From contig NC_087072.1 of assembly GCF_026151205.1 (NCBI RefSeq), forward strand, positions 5,070,084 through 5,134,083: a stretch of 64,000 bases of DNA, read 5' to 3'. The stretch comes from Bolinopsis microptera (lineage: Eukaryota; Ctenophora; Tentaculata; Lobata; Bolinopsidae). Positions 54,100-64,000 of the stretch are shown piece after piece. The notes beneath the pieces were generated by a model. That model made no database searches and had not been told where the DNA came from. It worked only from the letters and a program-made list of their open reading frames with translations. A program made the position numbers and the translations under genes. Position 1 is the first letter of the stretch; each line of letters opens with the position of its first letter.

Positions 54100-55930
54100 A
54101 CGATAATGTAAAATGTGTCACACTATGAAACTATATAAACCCTCTATGCATAGGATAATCGTTTCATCATCTAGATAAACTTTGTCGCATAACGATATCT
54201 TTATCCGACGATAAGATATCGCTTAAATGCGGCCGGCAGTAAGTTGTAAACTTTGTCACACTATAAAAACGTGACAGAGTTTATATGGACCCCTTGTTGC
54301 AGTGTTTGACCAAATTTTCGAATTTCCAATTAATAGGATAGTTGCATATGACTATTATCTACATATTTAGCGACTTTTTTCGTTAAATGGTAGCACCATG
54401 TAAATTCCGTCACACATTTAAGAAATTTATATGAGGGATGTTTATGACATCCTGACAAGAAATGCCGAATAGTCTAGCATTATTTTGTGAGCTGAATGTG
54501 TTTGGAATTGTTCACATATTTCATTGTTATAGGCAAATACAAATACAGAAGGCAGAAATAGGTAAACTTTGTCACATAAATTTGTATGATATCTCAACAT
54601 GTGTGAAATTGAGTAAATATTAGTATACCACTGAGTGGAGTTGGGTTAGAAACATATAATGAGAGATACGATGATTTAACTTGTAGAAGCTTTCAATAAA
54701 CATGTGTTGGTTAGTATACCAACTTAAACACCCTATATTACGTACTATGGATCAATTAACAATATTTCAACCACACACCGGTCATATAAATTACTATATG
54801 GCAGTGGTATGTTAACATTGGCAAAATTTCAACACCTGAACATGGTAAAAATTTGTAAATTTCGTCACAAAAAAAATATGATAACTTTATTTGCTATTTG
54901 TTGGCAAAATGACTACTGACTAGTTTATCGACATAGGTATGGTGATAAAGTAACATTATATCCTAATCGAGACCTACATAGGTGGCAAGAAAAGTAAATT
55001 TCGTCCCATTTCAGTAACTTAGTAAAATTAAACTCAGCATTGTTAAACTTGAGTTCTAATTTGCTGAACAATAACCAACCAATAATTCCTGTAAGAACAT
55101 TGAATTTTAACCGAGGTATGGTTCTTCAAAATAGGGTCAACAAATGTAAATTTCGTCACATCCGCGTACGTCATTGTAAAATGTAGATACAATTTCTTTC
55201 ACGTGAACAGTCCTAATTACAGTCTGAAATGATTAATACAGAGGAAATATAAAAACCCTGTCCTTTTTATAATGTACGTAATATGTTAATCACAGACTAG
55301 ACTATTTTATTCTATAATCATTGTTTCCTAATTTAACCTATTTACGATGTCGTATATCATTTTGTGACGATGTTTACGTCAACTGCCCTATATTGAATCA
55401 ACTGTATCCATGTATCGTCGTTATATAGAGTTTCCCCGCAAAATTTAACCTATTTACGATGTCGTATCATTTTGTGACGATGTTTACATCAACTGCCCTA
55501 TACTTGAATCAACTGTATCCGTGTATCGTCCTTATATAGAGTTTTCCCGCCTTCCAAACCAAAATTAGATATAAATGATTTCGGAAATTCACCCAGAATT
55601 TCAAATTCCATATAATGTGACAGAATTTACATCATTTCCCAATAACCAAGTGCATGTATTTGCTAACGTTTCAAAACAACATATATTTTAGGGCTATGAT
55701 TGGCAGAAGAACCATCAAATAATGAGTTGAAAGGGTTTTGAGGACACCTCACAGTAAAAAAGGGGTCTCTTATTCTGAGTGTGACAAAGTTTACGAAGTA
55801 TTGCCTTAAAGCCGTTCGATCACTGCCCTTTAGGCCTACGTTGTATCATAATTGTTAGATTAACCTAATCTACTATATTTTAGACCAAAAAATGCTAATT
55901 GGGCAGCTATGGTAAACAATGTCACAAAAA
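54100..55930. repeat. Degenerate ~150-bp repeat carrying GTAAAnTTnGTCACA
   Basis: Forward copies of the 15-mer start near 54108, 54246, 54400, 54562, 54855, 54994, 55146 and 55912. The first seven are spaced 138, 154, 162, 293 (two units), 139 and 152. Inverse copies (TGTGACnnnnTTTAC) lie near 54270, 55371, 55478, 55616 and 55780. Sequence between motifs has largely diverged. No ORF spans the region. Confidence 0.7.
55333..55550 (+). repeat. 108-bp tandem duplication
   Basis: ATTTAACCTATTTACGATGT...TTATATAGAGTTT...CCCGC occurs twice in tandem (about 55330-55440 and 55441-55550), with few differences. Confidence 0.85.
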
Positions 55931-56365
55931 TGTGACATTTTTTCCTTTTCACCCTTTTGAAAAAAGGCAATAGTATATTCTGAGTAATATCAATAACTGT
56001 AAATTGAAATAACTTCTTTAACAAGTAACAAAAAACAGAAATTTCGGTTGAAAATTTGTTGAACTCTGAAGAAAAACTTGAAAGGTCGGCCACCGGTAAA
56101 TTCATGACCGGGATAATTTGGCGGGTTTTGAGAAAGTCCGCCATATTTTTCCCGGTCATTAATTTTCCCAGTCTTAAATTAACCCGCTATAATATTCCCG
56201 AGTAAGGTACTTCAAGTAAGATGCTTTTTTCCATATCAATTGATTGTTGCTTCTAATTAAGGACTTACATTTCTTATTTTGGTTTTCAAATAGGTCATAT
56301 AGTTATATATTTAAATTATGATTGCTCTAAATTTTAAACTGAGTCATAATTAAGTACCTGAAAAG

Positions 56366-59300
56366 CTAGTGGTCCATTTTAGCTCGCTTGGAATCGCCAT
56401 TATCCTCCGCAAATGACAACCTGATCGTGCTTCCAGCGATAGTTGCACCGTCCAATAGCATCTTCGCTGCATTGGCAGACTCTTTCATCGCGTATCTTAT
56501 GTATCCGTAAGCTGTTCCCTGAAATTATTTATTAGTCAGTTTGAGGTATTGGTTATATGTACAGTTTATTTCCTGAGAATTTCGTCGTTTATTCATGCCT
56601 AGAGAAAACCCATCAACTCTAATTGAAAATTGAATAGTGAATCCGGTAAGAATGTTGAAAGGGATCGAACGGAGCTTCCACTTGCACTCAAGCTTTGATT
56701 TTATGAATTAACTAGAAAGCCCGTGGTCACAGAGCTGAGAGTAAGCTAATAGTATTCTTTGGTAGTCAGTTTTTATAGCATCAACAAATATCCATCACAA
56801 CCGACGCGAAGATACAGCCAATTAAAATATAGCTCGCACTGAACACCACGTAATAACAAAAAAATGATACAAATACCTCTCTCAAATCGTTGCACGTGCA
56901 AGTGCACTTCTAACACCGTTACCATGGTTATTATGAAACTACCTATTTCTTATATATTTGCACGTGGGCGGTCGTACAGTGTACAAAGAGAATTCTCTGA
57001 TTCCCTTAGCTTTGTACAATGTACGACCGCCCACGTGCAATATAGACTAGAAATATAGACTAGAAAACCCTTGGTCACAGAGAGGAAGCTAATAGTATTT
57101 TTTGTTAGTTAGTTTAAATCGCGTCACAACATATCCTACACAACCGAAGATACATCCGATTAAAATGTTGCTCGCACTAAACAGTAAACACAACGTAAAC
57201 AACAAAACCGATAAAAATGCCGTTTTAAAAATCTTTGCACGTGCGTGTAACAACCCTCATTACCATGGTTACTTTGCAACATTTTGCTTTATACCTAATT
57301 TGCACGTGGGCAGTCGTACAAACATTGTACAGTGTACAAACAAAGGGAATTCTCTGAATTATAATATAGATATTAATCCTGGCCCATCGCCCAGCTACGC
57401 CGAATCGAGGAGTTCCCGTAGTCAGTACCTTGCATGGCTGAGGTGAGGTACGGTCGCGGTTCATCGGTACATTCTACACGCTGACAAAGAATACGCGCGT
57501 GCTTAGCGTCATAATGATACGGAAAGTTGCAAAATTGAAGACCGTATTTATCAAAAAGTGTGGAGCAGTGCCAAGTAACTTGTGCGATGCGAAACTATGT
57601 TTTCAAAGAGTCTTACCCACCATGTGACTTCGATGCCGTTCTAGCAGAAACTGATTATTACTGTGATAGAATACTGCCTACATTTATTCTTGACCTTTAC
57701 ACCTACCGCAGAGTAACCGTCAACAATCAATGCAAGATCTCTGTGATCATGTAGGTGCATGTGTAATTAGTAATAGCAGATGATTGGCCCCAAATATATA
57801 CAGCAGGGTGTCAGAATTATTGGCGTGTTTTGAAATTTTGTGTGTATTTTATGATGAAATCTATATTTTTCGACGGGTCATAACTTTACTTCTGAATATC
57901 GAAATTAACAAAATTCAAAAACCGGATTTCAGGGGAAGCAGCCGAATCCTTTGAAGGGCTTCTTGTACGGAGTGTAAGTGATGTTCAGTTAAAAAATCAG
58001 CCAAAAAACGTTAAAAACGACTGAAATATCGGTATAACAGTGACTGACTTCTCAAAATTTTCAAAACTTTCGAAAAAGAAAATATTTATTTTTTCGAAAG
58101 TGCGGGTCCTCAAAAATAATTTTTAATGTATCAAATCTTATTGTTTTGATGTATACTTTCTTAATATGAAGTTAACAGCATGTTCAGGACATAAAAGCTT
58201 TTTGTATATGTCCCCTTAAGTCAAGTAAGTCAGTAAGTCTAACGCTTTAATTATTGTAACGTATCCCAACGTAAGACCAACAAATTTATGTGTAGCTGTC
58301 AAAATTTAGATTATTATCATTTTAACAAGGCCCCTGAACATCTAAAAACTTGTCATGTGGAACTTTTGGAAATGGCGGTAAAAGTCTTAAAATCTGGTTA
58401 ATTTGTACACTATTAGATAAAGATGTGGCATACTTATTTATGCGTTATAATGCAACCAAGTAAGTTAACATATACTTCATATTATGATTCTTTTGTTTAT
58501 CTCGTTATACGATCAGTAAAAATATCAAGAAAACTTACTCCTCCACCCATTCCTCGTAGTGGTAGATAAGAATATACTTTCCCTTTGTTAAGAACAGTAT
58601 TCCAAACGCTACAGCCCAAGTGAAGCAGAATATGGACAAAAACGAGGGAAGCTGATTAGAATAATCAAAGTAAACAACCTCCAAAATATGGTAGACAAAC
58701 AAACTTAAACACAAGCAAATACAGCCGGACACCAGTAACAGAGCGTACACAGTGAAATACTCAACACCACCTTCACCCATGGTATTTCATCTTACTCCGT
58801 ACAAACGACAACAAGTAGACTATGATCTCTAGAACGGTATTTACTGCGATCTAGCGAGCCCAATTAGGATGACCTCTCTGTTGTAGAGCGGTAGAGTGCT
58901 ACGACGACACAGTGATTTACGGAGTTAATATTGCGTAATCAGAGCTGGTTATTTCCGTGATGTTGGGAATGAAGTAAGACCTGGACAGAGATAACTACAT
59001 AACTACATAACTACATACCTTAGATACTGTGTTATGTACTGTTTATACGCAGTGATACATTATATATTGTGTAGAGCTGTAGAGTTGTCTAAACGTATAG
59101 ATGAGGATAGTAGAGTTAACTTGTTAAGTGGTGACTATTTAGAGGGTTACTTGTATTGTGACGTAATATCCAGATAATATGTCATATTGTTTACATGTGA
59201 GATTACAATGTATTCTGAGTGAAGTAACATGTTCACAATTCAGTAGTGGGGGCCATTTCGGATATCAATTATCTAAGTGTGATCACAACAGACAAATAAA

Positions 59301-62300
59301 CAGGGAACTGACAAAGATATTCTGCTTCTAACGTCAGCAAATTAATGGGTAATCAAGTGGTTTACCTCTCCTATTATATTGTATATACATTTTATAGCAT
59401 CAACTTTTCAACCCATCTAAACATTCCAAGAAGTGAAAATCTCGACTTACTGGGATGATCTGAATGTCAACAAGTTCGCTGAATCTGCAGAAGATGTCAG
59501 ACAGGATGTCCTCTGAGATGGGCTGAGGAGCGGCAACAAAGAAGAGTTTAGCACGGCAGTGAGTTGTAGATGAGATAGGCTGGTGGGGCGGTAGTGCTAC
59601 ATCTGTGTAAGGACAAGCTGAAGGAAATTAACACTAGTTATTTGAAAGCTATTTGAAAGCAACAACCTGTCACTATCAATTAAATGTATAGCAAGAACCA
59701 GGGCAAACACGCGGAACTGATCAGAGAGAGGGCTGTAGATTCATATATGATACAAAGAAAACTCCATTTATGGACGTGAGGAGAGTTAGGACTCCTACAA
59801 CTACATTAAATCAATTCCTTCTGTAACGTCCTCAATATATGTAATAGATTTGTAGTGTTGTAATTAGTTTTTAAAAACGATTGTGTGATTATATCTCTAT
59901 GTGTCTACATAACAATAGAAGTGGGCTTTTTTAAACTATCTGAGATACCATCAAAGATATCAGAAAAGCAGACACCTTTCTATGTTTGCAAGTTAAAATA
60001 CGAGGGAAAAGTTTCTAAATATCACGTGATAATAGCCCTGATATCACTGCTTACTCACTGCTAGCGGGAGCGGCGGTCTGGAAGCCTCCCGAGTAATCGT
60101 ACACTCCCTGTTGTTGTGGCTGCTGTTGTTGGGGCTGTTGTACCTGCTGCATCCCATCGTAGATTCCTGACGTACCGTAGTTCACACTGTACCCTTGATT
60201 GTAGCCCTGTTCCTGCAGAGGTTGGAATGTTCATTATTCGTTTTCCACTTTACATTTCAAAGCTACTCCTGAAGTGAAGCAATAATATTCTTTACTGCAA
60301 TTTGTCTTAGAAAATAGAATCCCGAGCATATTAGTCAGACTGCGGAGGACTACCTCAGACATAAGTTGATAAGAACAAAACAAATACTGAAACTAACCAC
60401 AGGTTGTGCCGTTGGTTGATGGAAAGCAGGCTGCATCCTTGGTTCTTGCTTGTAACCAACACCAAGTCTGAATCCAGGAGGATACTCAATGTTGTTGAGC
60501 TTGTTGCGAGCGTAACTTGCAGAACTTATGCTCATGTAGGTTGCAAATGCCATTCCTTTGCTTTGACCGTGCAAGGACGTGGCAAGATCCAAATTTTTTA
60601 AACCGGGAACAATGTCGAATAGCCTGTAGATGGGATAAATTGTTAGTTTCAATATGTCGTTGGCCAAAGCAGGGTACAATACACAGTTTATAAAAAACTG
60701 AAAATATGTTCGTCAGCCACAGTAAAATATCTTCAAAAAATGTAAGCTCCTAAATTAAATGTAAGTCTTATCACAGTCTTCAGTTACTTTTGCTCCTCCA
60801 AACTAATTTCCTTTTCATTGTATATACTTTTGTCCGATTTACTGGATAGTGGATAGCAGGATAGCAGTCATTCAAGCAGTTATATATAACTGCTTGATAA
60901 GGCTTTGTCATATATAATATTATACTTATGAATCATTTTCGCAGGTGCAATCCCAGTCATCCAGTGATGTCAAATAAGCGACCAAAGGAGCAACAGTAGA
61001 ACTTGAAACAATTCAAAATGTAGTATTGATACTATTTTAAAAACAGCTCAAACAAATAAATTTAAGTTGTAGCGATTAAGAAAATGTAAGGCTAAATCAT
61101 AACGTTCACTTCAAAAAATGAAACTTTTCAACCGCTGAACACTAAATGAATATCAAATATTTAAACAATATTATCATAATATTTTAACTGTCATATTAAA
61201 ACATCAATCTGTCAGGTTAGTTACAGGACAGACTAAAATATATAATAAGTGGTATGTTGAATCACATGGTGATGTTTCTCTCAAAACCATGGTGATATGT
61301 AGATCTCGACACCATGGTGATATATATCTTGTAACCATGGTGATATGTATCTTGTAACCATGGTGATGTATCTTGTTACCTAGTAAGTTGTTGTTCTGTA
61401 AGGCTGGTATGACAGGTAATTGTCAGTCTGGTAGTGGCTCCAGGTTCAGTCATGTCACGGTAACCTGTAGATACATGAAAACTTTTTATAAAGGAGCAGC
61501 GTAGTGATACGTGGTAAACTTTTAATTGGTATCAAGTTTCTGTTCGGTTGTTTCTTTGTTTCAAAGAGTTAGTTAATAAAATCAGTACTTTGTTTTTTTG
61601 TTTGAGATAATATATTTAAACCGTAAAATGTCACAAATAAAACAGTTAGTTGGTTAGTCTTGGTACTTTGGTAACATGTTTGTGGGGGCAATTAACCGTG
61701 CATATTATAATAAATATGATATGCACTTATGCTATGCACAATTAAAACTATTATTTTCTAAATTAGCTCAATTTTTTTTCGATATAAAACTAAGGCCAAT
61801 TCATCAGATCTACTTTTATTAATTAATAGACAATTGAATGTTCGTGTAAACATCTCATGTCTTCAGTATAATATCAGTAATTCTTGTTTCCAGTGTTATA
61901 TTGTATACACAATGAAGTAACTAAACGACAGAACATAGTCGAGTTATTGCAAGCCTGCTCACTAATATAATCATAGAAAGGGGCCAGGTTATATCATTGA
62001 GTATGGTCTAAATCAAGAGCCAACAGAAACAAATTAAGCTACACACCTGTAGGAACAGGACACATAACTCTAGCATAACAAGGTCCACTAGAGTTGTCTG
62101 CCTGGGTGTTAGTCATCATGTTTTTAGGAACTCTCGGCTCTGCTATGACTGCTTTGTAGGTTTTATCACAGTTTTCCAGGGCGTTGAAAGCTTCTGAGGG
62201 TTTGCAGAACCTCACATATGCGCATCCCTGAGGAGGAACATTTAGTTGAGATAACAACGGAACAATGCATACAACTAATTCAGGATTGCAATAAAGGACT

Positions 62301-63194
62301 GACAGTCAGGATTGAAAGCCAAAATTATACTTTCAATTAACCCCAGTAACCTTATTCTCCATCGTGGTTTTGTCTTTGAGAATCTGAACGTGATCAACTT
62401 TTCCAAACTGAGAGAACTCGAGAGTCAATTCAGAATCAGTCATTGTCTTAGAAACAAGTATAAATATTCTAGTTCGATGTTTGTCATCACTCATGGCTAA
62501 TTGAGAAATGGGGTCTGCGGTTTTGTCTCTGTTCGTTTTTGTGTCTGCCAGAAGTGCCTGAGGGATTATTAGCATTAAAATTTGTGAGTTGCATTTGATT
62601 CACTTAAACTAAATTTGAATCATTTTTCATGCAATTATAAACATGATTTTTTGTTACCATTAACTCCTGAGAAAATTACTATGCTCTTAACTCTAGAGTC
62701 TAGACAAGTTAGTCGTCAGAATTGATCAGTATATTATGAAGAACTCCGACTTAATCAAGAATATGTACCTTGATAGGTTTTGGGTTATCTCCGATGGTTG
62801 ATCCATGTAGCTTTTCCATAGCTAATGCTGCCTCAGAGGCTTTAGTAAACTTTACATAGGCAATGCCTTTGGGCTCCTTAGTGTCCTTGCGCTTCACAAC
62901 CCAAACATCTTCAACCTGAAATATAACTACTTAAGTACAATATTTTGACTACACCCAAATATTGAAAATCTCTGGAACACACAATCAAAACAAGACCTGG
63001 GTAATTCGAATAATCCTAAAGTTTCTAGTCAGGATTACATAGGGAGACAGTTTTAAACTTGTTATTTTATTTACCTCTCCATACTCCTCGAAGGCACTCC
63101 TCAAATCCTCCTCAGTGTGAGAACGAGAGCACACTACAAACACTCTTGAGAATGGAGGCTTGTGATGGTCAACACGGGGACGCTCATCTGCCAT
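56366..63194 (-). CDS. RBM45: RNA-binding protein 45 (RBM45), 9 exons, 474 aa
   Basis: Neural-type RNA-binding protein with multiple RRMs. Exons (minus): 63075-63194, 62769-62915, 62351-62557, 62047-62227, 61380-61464, 60398-60623, 60059-60212, 59451-59602, 56366-56518. They total 475 codons with stop and all phases close; vertebrate RBM45 is ~476 residues. RRM1 spans exons 1-2 (RVFVVCSRSHTEEDLRSAF; GIAYVKFTKASEA); RRM2 exons 3-4 (RIFILVSKTMTD; GCAYVRFCKPSEA). A third RRM is in exons 5-6 (LFDIVPGLKNLDL, YPPGFRLGVGYK). A Q/P/Y-rich linker (exon 7) leads to the last RRM in exons 8-9 (AKLFFVAAPQPISEDILSDI; GTAYGYIRYA). The C-terminus SKRAKMDH resembles a basic nuclear signal. Order and length match the vertebrate protein. 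Confidence 0.96.
56958..57040. repeat. 31-bp inverted repeat with one mismatch
   Basis: Arms 56958-56988 and 57010-57040, from TTGCACGTGGGCGGTCGTAC on the left, differ at one base and enclose 21 bases. It contains CACGTG at both outer ends. It could form a strong hairpin or be the ends of a tiny element. Confidence 0.9.
57375..57386 (+). other. NPGP (2A-like) fragment, probable LINE remnant
   Basis: An open frame reads YNIDINPGPSPSYAESRSS. D-x-NPGP sequences occur near the start of some non-LTR retrotransposon ORFs in marine invertebrates. No RT follows, so this would be a small relic. Confidence 0.35.
58535..58780 (-). CDS. Small two-helix membrane protein or first exon of one
   Basis: 81 codons from ATG (58780) to TAA. 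Two hydrophobic helices: VYALLLVSGCICLCLSLFVYHIL and LPSFLSIFCFTWAVAFGILFL, then a tail KYILIYHYEEWVEE. The stop overlaps a perfect donor (GAGGA|GTAAGT at 58538-58539), so the frame may instead splice onward after 80 codons; I found no matching exon below 58500. The layout resembles the first exon of the 7TM gene at 37-40 kb in topology, not in sequence. It lies in RBM45 intron 8, same strand. Family not recognised. Confidence 0.55.
   Translation of the reverse strand: MGEGGVEYFTVYALLLVSGCICLCLSLFVYHILEVVYFDYSNQLPSFLSIFCFTWAVAFGILFLTKGKYILIYHYEEWVEE
59770..59885 (-). repeat. Dispersed repeat, copy 2 (partner at 4041-4170)
   Basis: Reverse-complement match to 4041-4170, within RBM45 intron 7. 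Confidence 0.7.
61264..61376 (-). repeat. ~25-bp tandem repeat at the 5' edge of RBM45 intron 5
   Basis: Five units of ACCATGGTGATATGTATCTTGTA (plus-strand sense) abut exon 5. On the RBM45 strand the intron starts GTAACAAGATACATCACC and the repeats read GTTACAAGATACATATCACC, so the splice donor matches the repeat unit. Confidence 0.85.
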
Positions 63195-63644
63195 ATCTCC
63201 TTAGCTGTAATGAGTTGCAATAATGTGATTATACATTTTTAGAAAAGATCAAAGCTTAAATCATGGTTTAAATCTATTTAAATCCTCACGAAGAATAATG
63301 CAATGAAGTACTTCCAACAAAGTAATCTGTAAGTAACTGGAAAAATGCACAACAACATTTTCTGAAGGATCTTTAATATATATATTTTTTTCAAGTAAGA
63401 TTCAATTCAATTTTTTAATCTAGAACAAACCCGTTATATTTTACAAAGATATTTAAATAATCATACAGGCTAGGTGTCACCTTATCTATGGAGTGAGCAA
63501 GGATTACTTTCTCCTACTTATCTTACTATATATAAAGCGAGACGATATATATCTGTGCCATTTTACTGACACCACGGCATCAACTTTAACGCGACTTTCC
63601 GAAAAAAACCGTAAAAGATATACAACTGAAACTTTTTTGGCTGG
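63195..63644. other. Upstream of RBM45, no gene seen
   Basis: AT-rich sequence directly before the RBM45 start codon, so likely its promoter and 5' UTR. No recognised site. Confidence 0.4.
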
Positions 63645-63832
63645 GTCAAATGCTTTAATGGCCTCCAAATCAGCATGAAAAAATTAAAAATTGGCCAAGG
63701 AATAATCATTTCAGAGCCGAAAATTTGGACCCCCAAGTGGTGTCAAAAACGCCAATTAAATAGGTAATAATTATTTTAGTATCTTGAGTCTTGACACCGT
63801 TTAGGGTTATATTATACGGGTACCTGCTAGTA
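63645..63832 (-). repeat. Dispersed repeat, copy 2 (partner at 34489-34692)
   Basis: Reverse-complement match to 34489-34692, ending at CCTGCTAGT near 63823-63831. Together the two copies indicate an interspersed family with one end near ACTAGCAGG. Confidence 0.75.
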
Positions 63833-64000
63833 CATTTAATACTAGTTCCCTCTATAAAAGTTTTTGAACTTCTAACAACAGAATAGAAATGAAAGAGCTA
63901 ACAAAATGATGACTTTATAAGAAAGATCTCTTGGCATCGATGATAGTAAGAACAAAGGTAGCACAAACAGAATCTGGACGGTTCATTAATCATGTAAAAA

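Larger units (their letters stand above)
56700..57400 (+). repeat. ~340-bp diverged tandem duplication in RBM45 intron 8
   Basis: Unit 1 (about 56709-57050) and unit 2 (about 57055-57400) share, in order: ACTAGAAA.CCC.TGGTCACAG, AAGCTAATAGTATT, AAGATACA.CC.ATTAAAAT, GCTCGCACT.AACA, TTGCACGTGC, TTACCATGGTTA and TTTGCACGTGGGC.GTCGTACA. Confidence 0.8.

Overview
The window is nuclear DNA of an animal. It is AT-rich, the genes are split by canonical GT/AG introns, homopolymer G runs reach 26 bases, and DNA and retro-transposons are frequent. It encodes metazoan-type proteins: condensin I subunit D2, TPX2, RBM45, and a 7TM receptor with LDL-receptor class A modules. The LDLa-7TM receptor and the single-domain secreted fucolectin-like protein suggest an invertebrate, plausibly cnidarian-like. 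That placement is inference only; nothing in the sequence names the species.

Layout. 1-1.9 kb: the 3' part of a Penelope-like element with reverse transcriptase and GIY-YIG endonuclease. 1.9-11.3 kb: no host gene, but a 3.3 kb composite insertion bounded by an 8-bp duplication (with a 5'-truncated LINE inside) and a 1.65 kb element built on one 18-bp motif. 11.3-14.3 kb: two unrecognised genes on opposite strands. 15.0-28.9 kb (minus): an 18-exon NCAPD2 gene, rebuilt exon by exon to 1,330 codons with every splice phase closing. Its introns hold an intronless RING-finger gene (plus), a tRNA-Ser(CGA) (minus) and a secreted fucolectin-like gene (plus). 29.2-30.2 kb (minus): a C2H2 zinc-finger gene whose last fingers lie beyond an in-frame stop. 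31.1-32.9 kb (minus): a short TPX2. 33.2-36.7 kb: an island of small transposons, several with clear target-site duplications. 37.2-39.8 kb (minus): a seven-exon, seven-helix membrane protein. 42.6-48.9 kb (plus): a 1,486-residue receptor with a proline-rich stalk, LDLa modules, 7TM and a long tail; its second intron is packed with repeats. 50.9-52.5 kb (minus): a major-facilitator transporter. 54.1-55.9 kb: a degenerate repeat of about 150 bp. 56.4-63.2 kb (minus): a nine-exon RBM45 gene of 474 codons with a small membrane-protein ORF in its last intron.

Two of the host genes, NCAPD2 (chromosome condensation) and TPX2 (spindle assembly), act in mitosis, but nothing shows that they are co-regulated. 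The strongest non-gene signals are the many short inverted-repeat elements that start and end in G/C runs, the nested 78-124 bp elements with 8-9 bp duplications at 34-36 kb, and the ~150-bp recurrence of a GTAAAnTTnGTCACA motif at 54-56 kb. All gene models come from reading splice sites and frames by eye; no transcript or database search was available.
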